39,659 nt of DNA. Origin: JBMTVN01 sp046047235. GTDB lineage: Bacteria > Verrucomicrobiota > Verrucomicrobiia > Limisphaerales > JAHDYP01. A program made the translations under genes and the position numbers. Where the stretch lies: contig JBJOII010000045.1 in the NCBI GenBank assembly GCA_046047235.1, positions 1-39,659 on the forward strand, written 5' to 3'. Shown here piece by piece: positions 31,444-39,659 of the stretch. Under the pieces are notes generated by a model, which had not been told where the DNA came from, ran no database searches, and worked only from the letters and a program-made list of their open reading frames with translations. Position 1 is the first letter of the stretch. Each line of letters starts with the position of its first letter.

Positions 31444-32760
31444 GTGTCGCGCAGGAAACCATCTTCACATGCTGAGCTGGATTTGGGTCTGGCTCGGGCG
31501 GAGCCAGAGGGCGCGATCGTTTCCCGGGTCTGTGATCTGCGGGAGGAGCTCGCGGCCTTCCGGGGGTTCGGCGCGGAGTCGGTTTGGAGTGAGACCGTGG
31601 TTGCGGGGGAGAACGGGGATTCGGTTGCGGTCCCGACCTGCACCAACGAGTTTTGGACGGCGCGGCAGCGGCAGGCGAGTTCGCTGCATGAGATTTCGTA
31701 TCGCGCCTGTTTCAAGCCCCAGCTGCCGCGGTTCTTTATTCAGCGACTTACTGAACCTGGCGAGCGGGTGTATGACCCGTTCATGGGGAGGGGTACTACG
31801 CCACTGGAGGCTGCTCTCTTGGGACGCATTCCGGTGGGGAACGACATCAACCCCCTCAGCCTGGCGTTGTGTCGACCCCGGTTACAGCCTCCTGCACTCC
31901 AGGACGTCGCCCGAAGGTTGGAGGCAGTGAATTGGGACCGCGACGCCGAATTGCCCGAGGATTTACTGGTGTTTTACCATCCGGCGACTCTCCGGCAGAT
32001 TCTGGCATTGCGGGGTTACCTGATGCAGCGACGAGAGGCTGGCGAGCTGGATGCCGTGGATGATTGGGTGGCGATGGTGGCCTTGAATCGGCTGACCGGC
32101 CATTCGCCGGGTTTCTTTTCGGTGTATACGCTGCCGCCCAACCAGGCGACTTCAGTGCAGGCGCAACGGCGTATCAATGAGAAGCGCAAGCAGACTCCCC
32201 CCAAGCGCGACGTCATCCCGATTATCCTGAAGAAGACCCGTCAGCTGCTGGGCGATTGTGACGAGGCGACCCGGAGCGTGCTATCGCAGGCCGCTGCAGG
32301 GGCGCAATGGCTGACCTGTCCCGCAGGCAGGACGCCATCGATTGAGTCGGGTTCAGTGAGTCTGGTGGTCACCTCGCCCCCGTTTTTGAACATCGTGCAG
32401 TATGCGACCGACAATTGGTTGCGGTGCTGGTTTCTTGGTTTGGACGCCAAGTCTGTGGCCATCAGCACGCCTAGTTCGGTGAGGACGTGGCAGGGGATCA
32501 TGACGGATGTGTTTCTTGAGCTGGCCCGCGTATTGAAGCCCGGTGGTCATGTGGCCTTCGAGGTGGGGGAGGTTCACCGGGGGGGCACTCGCTTGGAAGA
32601 GGCGGTGCTGCCTTGCGGCCTGGCGGCCGGGTTGGAGCCGCATGTGGTGCTGGTCCATGCGCAGGAATTCACCAAGACCGCCAACTGTTGGGGAGTGGAT
32701 AACAACAGCAAGGGAACGAATACCAACCGCATTGTGGTGTTTCGCAAGCCCCGCGGATAA
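31444..32760 (+). CDS. Site-specific DNA methyltransferase (amino-methylating, N4-type)
   Basis: A 438-residue DNA methyltransferase that uses S-adenosylmethionine. The SAM-binding motif DPFMGRGTTPLEA is at 111-123 and the catalytic motif TSPPF at 310-314. SPPF is usual for N4-cytosine enzymes, less often N6-adenine. The SAM motif comes before the catalytic one with about 190 residues between, the order of the alpha or gamma class rather than the beta class in which SPPF is common. The start is a GTG at 31444; the conserved part begins at about residue 67 (CTNEFWTARQRQASSLHEISYR), so a later start is possible. No restriction endonuclease is next to it, so it is a solitary methyltransferase, or part of a system split elsewhere. 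Confidence 0.85.
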   Translation: MSRRKPSSHAELDLGLARAEPEGAIVSRVCDLREELAAFRGFGAESVWSETVVAGENGDSVAVPTCTNEFWTARQRQASSLHEISYRACFKPQLPRFFIQRLTEPGERVYDPFMGRGTTPLEAALLGRIPVGNDINPLSLALCRPRLQPPALQDVARRLEAVNWDRDAELPEDLLVFYHPATLRQILALRGYLMQRREAGELDAVDDWVAMVALNRLTGHSPGFFSVYTLPPNQATSVQAQRRINEKRKQTPPKRDVIPIILKKTRQLLGDCDEATRSVLSQAAAGAQWLTCPAGRTPSIESGSVSLVVTSPPFLNIVQYATDNWLRCWFLGLDAKSVAISTPSSVRTWQGIMTDVFLELARVLKPGGHVAFEVGEVHRGGTRLEEAVLPCGLAAGLEPHVVLVHAQEFTKTANCWGVDNNSKGTNTNRIVVFRKPRG

Positions 32761-32831
32761 ACTTTCCCGCCCGAGCCGTTCCTTGTTGAGTAGGGCTTTC
32801 CCGGTCGAAAAACTGGGCTAGATTGCCGCCG

Positions 32832-35822
32832 ATGCCGAAAAGCGACTCTCAAAAACTGCTCCGCCTGCGCGGAGTCAGGCAGAACAACCTCAAGGGCTTT
32901 GACCTTGAGTTGCCGTTGCGGCAGCTGATCGTCGTCACGGGGCTCAGTGGATCAGGCAAGAGCTCGCTGGCCTTCGACACCTTGTTCGCAGAAGGCCAGC
33001 GGCGCTACGTGGAGACGTTCTCTCCGTATGCCCGCCAGTTCTTTGATCGCATGGACAAACCGCGGGTGGACCAGATCGAGGGAATCCCGCCGGCCATCGC
33101 CATCGAGCAGCGCAATGCGGTTCGTAGCACCCGCTCCACCGTGGGCACCATGACCGAGTTGTGCGACTACACCAAAGTCCTCTGGCCGCAGGTTGCCCGG
33201 CTCCATTGCCGAAAATGCGGGCAGCCGGTGGGCAAGGACACGCCCGCAAAGATTCGTGAGGAGCTGCCCGCGGAGGGCGAGCTCATGGTCACCTTTGATC
33301 TTCCTCTTGCCGCGAAGCTTGGCCTGGGAGAATCGCTCGAGCTGGTGGCGCGGCAGGGTTACCAGCGCCTCTGGCATCAGGGCAACGTGCTTCGTGTCGA
33401 GGAAGCTGAGGCCGCCCTGGCCAAATCAACAGTCGAATCGCTCACCGTGATTCAGGACCGTATCCGTCTCGGGGCCGGGTCCCGTGCCCGCTTTGCCGAA
33501 GCAGCCGAGCAGGCCTACCACTTTGGCAAGGGACGACTCACCGTTTGGCTCAAGACAGACTCGGGCTGGGACGCCCGCCGTTACTCGCAGCATCGGCACT
33601 GCGCTGAGTGTAACCTGGATTACCGGGAACCCGTGGCGGCTCTCTTCAGCTTCAACCACCCGCTGGGAGCCTGTCCCGATTGCAGAGGCTTTGGGCGCAC
33701 CATCGCCATCGATTACCGGCGGGCCATGCCCGACCTGAGGCGGACGCTTGCCGATGGCGTGGTGAAGCCCTGGCAGAGCGGCACCGGAGCCGAGTGCCAG
33801 CGTGACCTGATGCGGTTCTGCCGGTCGGCCGGCATACCCACGAACATCCCGTTCCGGGAGCTTGCGGAGGAACAGCAAAAGCTGGTGGTGGATGGAGACC
33901 CGAATTACGGGAAGGACGACGAACACGAATGGCCACGGGTCTGGTATGGCGTGAAGGGCTACTTCCGCTGGCTTGAATCGAAGGCCTACAAGATGCATGT
34001 GCGGGTGCTGCTTTCCCGCTACCGCGCCTATGTCACCTGCAAGACCTGCCAGGGCGCGCGGCTTCAGCCGGATGCGCTTGATTACCGATTGCCTCTTGCC
34101 GACGGTCTGACGCTTCCGCGCTTCTATGCGTTGACTGTGCGCGAAGCCCTGGCGACCGTGGAAGCGCTCCGGAAGCAGCACACCGGCAGCCTGGAATCCG
34201 CCCTCCAGCTCGCCTTCGAAGAGATGGAGTCCCGGCTCAACTATCTCGACCAGGTCGGCCTCGGCTATCTGACACTGGACCGGCCCACCCGCTCGCTCTC
34301 CGGCGGGGAAACCGAGCGCGTCAATCTCGCCACCTGCCTCGGTACGCGTCTGGTCAATACGCTCTACGTGCTCGATGAACCCAGCGTCGGTCTTCATCCC
34401 CGGGATACCGCCCGGCTCGTTCGGGTTTTGGAACAACTGCGCAACCTCGGCAATACGGTCGTGGTCGTGGAACATGAATCTGCCGTGATGCGTGCAGCGG
34501 ATCAGATCGTGGACCTCGGGCCTGGTCGGGGTGTCGAGGGCGGTGAGGTTGTCTTTCAGGGTACGCTCCCGCAGTTGCTGCGCTCTAAACGCTCCCTCAC
34601 CGGACGTTACCTTTCCGGCGCAGCGACGGTCGGCGGTGCGCGCCAGCGCCCCGTTCCCTCCCCCGACATCACATCGTTGAAGGTCTCCGGCGTCACGCGC
34701 CATAACCTCCGCGATCTCGTCGTCGAATTGCCGCTCCAACGGCTGGTCTGTGTGACGGGTGTCAGCGGGAGCGGAAAGTCCACGCTCATACGCGATGTCC
34801 TCCACCCGCTGTTGCGCGAACAGCTTTCCCCTGGAACGTCCGTACCCGCCGGGGATTCCCTGGACGAGGATCAGGATGAGTCCGAAGAAAATGACTCAAC
34901 ACCCTCTACGGCCTTGCTGACGGGATGGGAGAAACTGGATGACGTGGTGCTGGTGGACCAAAGCGCCATTGGCCGTACGCCACGCTCCAATCCGGCGGTT
35001 TACGTGGGTGCCTTCGACACGATACGCGACCTGTTCGCGGCGAGCGACGAAGCCAAGCGCCGGGGCCTCGCTGCGGGTGGCTTTAGCTTCAATTCCCAAG
35101 CCGGGCAATGCCCGCGCTGTAAAGGAGCCGGGTTCGAAAAGATCGAGATGCAGTTCCTCAGCGACGTGTTCGTGCGTTGTCCGGAGTGCGACGGCAAACG
35201 CTACCGGCCTCACGTGCTCGAAGTCGCCGTGACACCGCCCGGAGCTGACTCCTCCCAGGGCTGGAATATTTCGCGCTTCCTCGAGGCCACGGTCGATGAA
35301 GCTGTCGAGTTCCTAGCGCGATTCGAAGAGCGGTCCGCCGCCCGCGCCGCCGCAGCCTTGGGCTGGTTGCGGGAAGTGGGTCTGGGCTACCTGCAGCTCG
35401 GCCAACCCGTGAATACGCTCTCCGGCGGCGAATGTCAGAGGCTCAAGCTGGTCGGGGCACTCGCCGAATCGTCCGCCAAAGGGAAAGGCAAAGCGCCCCA
35501 ATGCCATCGCCTCTACCTGCTGGATGAACCCACCACCGGACTTCACTTCGACGATGTCCGGGTCCTGCTCGAAGCGCTGCAAAGGCTCGTCGATCTCGGT
35601 CATTCGGTCATCGTCATTGAGCACAATCTCGACGTTATCCGTGCGGCTGACTGGGTTGTGGATCTGGGGCCCGAAGCCGGGGAGGGGGGAGGACAACTCG
35701 TGTTCGAGGGGACACCCGAGGGCCTCGAAGGGAATGAAGCCAGCCACACTGCAGCAGCTTTGCGAGGGGAGATCGGGGCTCGGCCGAAGGGGTTATCCCG
35801 CCCTCGCAAACCGAAGGCTTAA
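32832..35822 (+). CDS. uvrA: UvrA-family excinuclease ABC subunit A
   Basis: A 996-residue UvrA-type ATPase, which finds DNA damage and hands it to UvrB. Two ABC modules: Walker A GLSGSGKSS at 37-45 and GVSGSGKST at 643-651; signature motifs LSGGETERVNLA at 489 and LSGGECQRLKLVGAL at 863. Zinc-binding CxxC pairs include CAEC...CPDC in the first half and CPRC...CPEC in the second. The segment GIPPAIAIEQRN ... RSTVGTMTEL differs from canonical UvrA (GLSPAISIEQK), so this may be a paralogue; no second copy is in the window. An acidic insert at about 678-688 follows the second Walker A. I chose the ATG at 32832; a TTG three codons upstream is the alternative. Confidence 0.9.
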   Translation: MPKSDSQKLLRLRGVRQNNLKGFDLELPLRQLIVVTGLSGSGKSSLAFDTLFAEGQRRYVETFSPYARQFFDRMDKPRVDQIEGIPPAIAIEQRNAVRSTRSTVGTMTELCDYTKVLWPQVARLHCRKCGQPVGKDTPAKIREELPAEGELMVTFDLPLAAKLGLGESLELVARQGYQRLWHQGNVLRVEEAEAALAKSTVESLTVIQDRIRLGAGSRARFAEAAEQAYHFGKGRLTVWLKTDSGWDARRYSQHRHCAECNLDYREPVAALFSFNHPLGACPDCRGFGRTIAIDYRRAMPDLRRTLADGVVKPWQSGTGAECQRDLMRFCRSAGIPTNIPFRELAEEQQKLVVDGDPNYGKDDEHEWPRVWYGVKGYFRWLESKAYKMHVRVLLSRYRAYVTCKTCQGARLQPDALDYRLPLADGLTLPRFYALTVREALATVEALRKQHTGSLESALQLAFEEMESRLNYLDQVGLGYLTLDRPTRSLSGGETERVNLATCLGTRLVNTLYVLDEPSVGLHPRDTARLVRVLEQLRNLGNTVVVVEHESAVMRAADQIVDLGPGRGVEGGEVVFQGTLPQLLRSKRSLTGRYLSGAATVGGARQRPVPSPDITSLKVSGVTRHNLRDLVVELPLQRLVCVTGVSGSGKSTLIRDVLHPLLREQLSPGTSVPAGDSLDEDQDESEENDSTPSTALLTGWEKLDDVVLVDQSAIGRTPRSNPAVYVGAFDTIRDLFAASDEAKRRGLAAGGFSFNSQAGQCPRCKGAGFEKIEMQFLSDVFVRCPECDGKRYRPHVLEVAVTPPGADSSQGWNISRFLEATVDEAVEFLARFEERSAARAAAALGWLREVGLGYLQLGQPVNTLSGGECQRLKLVGALAESSAKGKGKAPQCHRLYLLDEPTTGLHFDDVRVLLEALQRLVDLGHSVIVIEHNLDVIRAADWVVDLGPEAGEGGGQLVFEGTPEGLEGNEASHTAAALRGEIGARPKGLSRPRKPKA

Positions 35823-35886
35823 TGCTGTCGTTGGTGACGCCCTTCGAACTCGTCCCAGACGGACCGGTTGGCACTCTGCCTCAGGC

Positions 35887-36408
35887 TTACTCGTCCAGCA
35901 GGGCCGTGTCGTCGCAGATGGCTCGCCGGACCAGGGTGGCCGCCTCCTCCTCAAAACGCATCGGCCCCAGCGAAGGCGTCATCCATGCCATCGACCATTG
36001 AAAGTGGTTTTGCACCCCGCTTGCAGCCTGCCTGCTCGCTCCCTTGGTAAACCTCAGCGCTTGAGCCAGCAGCCTCCGTATCAAGTGCACGTTGCGACGC
36101 CGGAACTGCCGGATCTGTCCGGACTCGTAACGTTCGCCACCCGTGAGAAAGCGCACGTTCGGGTCGCGGTTCAAGGCCGTCTCAATCTCGCTCGAGGCAT
36201 AGATGCCTGTGGCGTAGCAATAGACCAGAGCCTTGAGCAGCCCCTGTCGCCCTGCGCCTCCGGAGACCGACTCCAGCTCTTCATGCATGAGACCTTGCGC
36301 TGCCGCCAGCACCCCGCCCAAGACACGTTCGGAATAATCGCCGGCGTGGTGATCGGCCACTGGGGATCGCTGCTGCGATAGTGGATGCGCCTGAGTCTGA
36401 GTGGTCAT
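35887..36408 (-). CDS. Solo transposase N-terminal (DUF772) domain protein
   Basis: A 173-residue protein (start 36408; 36417 and 36567 are alternatives). Residues about 55-120 match the N-terminal DNA-binding domain of IS5/IS1182-type transposases (DUF772): LLKALVYCYATGIYASSEIE, RDPNVRFLTGG and IRQFRRRN. The DDE catalytic domain is absent and there is no remnant of it in the 64 bases before uvrA. No terminal inverted repeats flank the gene. The C-terminal 50 residues are unlike a transposase (HFQWSMAWMTPSLGPMRFEEEAATLV). This suggests a domesticated DNA-binding protein rather than a broken insertion sequence. It is divergent from metH across a 179-base gap, so it could regulate metH; that is inference. 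Confidence 0.72.
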   Translation of the reverse strand: MTTQTQAHPLSQQRSPVADHHAGDYSERVLGGVLAAAQGLMHEELESVSGGAGRQGLLKALVYCYATGIYASSEIETALNRDPNVRFLTGGERYESGQIRQFRRRNVHLIRRLLAQALRFTKGASRQAASGVQNHFQWSMAWMTPSLGPMRFEEEAATLVRRAICDDTALLDE

Positions 36409-36522
36409 GGTTTGCATGGGCTGGGTCTGTAAACCGCTGTCCTGACCATCGATTTTCGCTGTTACGGTTGCGTGACGCCGCGGTGAAAGGGGTGCGACAC
36501 CTGAAAGAAAACATATCGTCGC

Positions 36523-36538
36523 ATCAAGATGACTTGAT
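36523..36538. promoter_or_regulatory. Inverted repeat upstream of metH, candidate operator
   Basis: ATCAAG-ATGA-CTTGAT lies 49 bases before the metH start, in an AT-rich island that also has ATATC at 36513-36517. It resembles the AT-rich palindromes bound by ArsR-type SAH-responsive repressors of methionine genes, but the match is only by eye. I find no SAM or cobalamin riboswitch in the 179-base gap. Confidence 0.4.
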
Positions 36539-36587
36539 TTATTACCTGTCTTCAGCGAGTTTCCCACCCGCGAATTGAAAAGTGACT

Positions 36588-39659
<3,072 letters not shown>

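Noticed and set aside
33426..34805. 459-residue open frame antisense to uvrA
   Set aside because: Shadow of a clear uvrA gene; no motif of its own.
36420..36587. SAM or cobalamin riboswitch upstream of metH
   Set aside because: None of the conserved cores is present and the leader is too short for a cobalamin element.

Overview
The window is GC-rich bacterial chromosome from what looks like a member of the Verrucomicrobiota (PVC group). The pointers are a GxGYxYP-family protein, a secreted protein with the 'FYRV' C-terminal module common in that phylum, a DUF3106 protein behind an ECF sigma factor, a PocR/AraC regulator, and several secreted sugar-active proteins. This assignment is inference; there is no rRNA, tRNA, CRISPR array, phage or complete insertion sequence here.

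Layout. 0.25-5.2 kb: three secreted proteins (GxGYxYP; Ig-like/'FYRV'; BNR-repeat sialidase-like). 5.6-7.7 kb, minus strand: ECF sigma factor, membrane anti-sigma-like protein, DUF3106 protein. 8.1-10.9 kb: glnD. 11.1-13.9 kb, minus strand: lipoprotein, pdxJ, acpS. 14.0-17.9 kb: comEC, whose reading frame has no stop at its natural end and runs antisense through all of ffh. 17.9-21.1 kb: topoisomerase III plus a translationally coupled DUF2007 protein. 21.2-25.4 kb: two divergent secreted glycoside hydrolases sharing an intergenic region with two strong palindromes. 25.4-26.8 kb, minus strand: nrdR, an unknown gene and a HIT protein. 26.9-28.3 kb: rhodanese, then a PocR/AraC regulator behind a leader with two hairpins. 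28.4-31.1 kb, minus strand: E2 and E3 of a 2-oxoacid dehydrogenase complex without an E1. 31.4-35.8 kb: a solitary DNA methyltransferase and a UvrA-family protein. 35.9-39.7 kb: a small protein consisting of a transposase N-terminal domain (DUF772) without a catalytic domain, divergent from metH, which runs off the window end.

The most unusual feature is non-coding. Five intergenic gaps in the first 11 kb hold copies of a modular repeat family. It is built from strings of seven-base units (AG[CG]GC[AT]G, GCTAGGA/GTTGGGA, GGATATC and its complement), a six-base CGATCC array and a conserved core. One 86-bp block is identical at 1-86 and 10989-11074. One array has 17 uninterrupted seven-base units, and two arrays begin inside or at the stop codon of the preceding gene. 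They resemble in style the heptanucleotide STRR sequences of cyanobacteria. I see none after about 11.1 kb.

Base composition also changes. The + strand is G-rich whatever the gene direction up to about 32.8 kb, and becomes C-rich in uvrA and metH. This could mark a skew switch (terminus-like) or a rearrangement.
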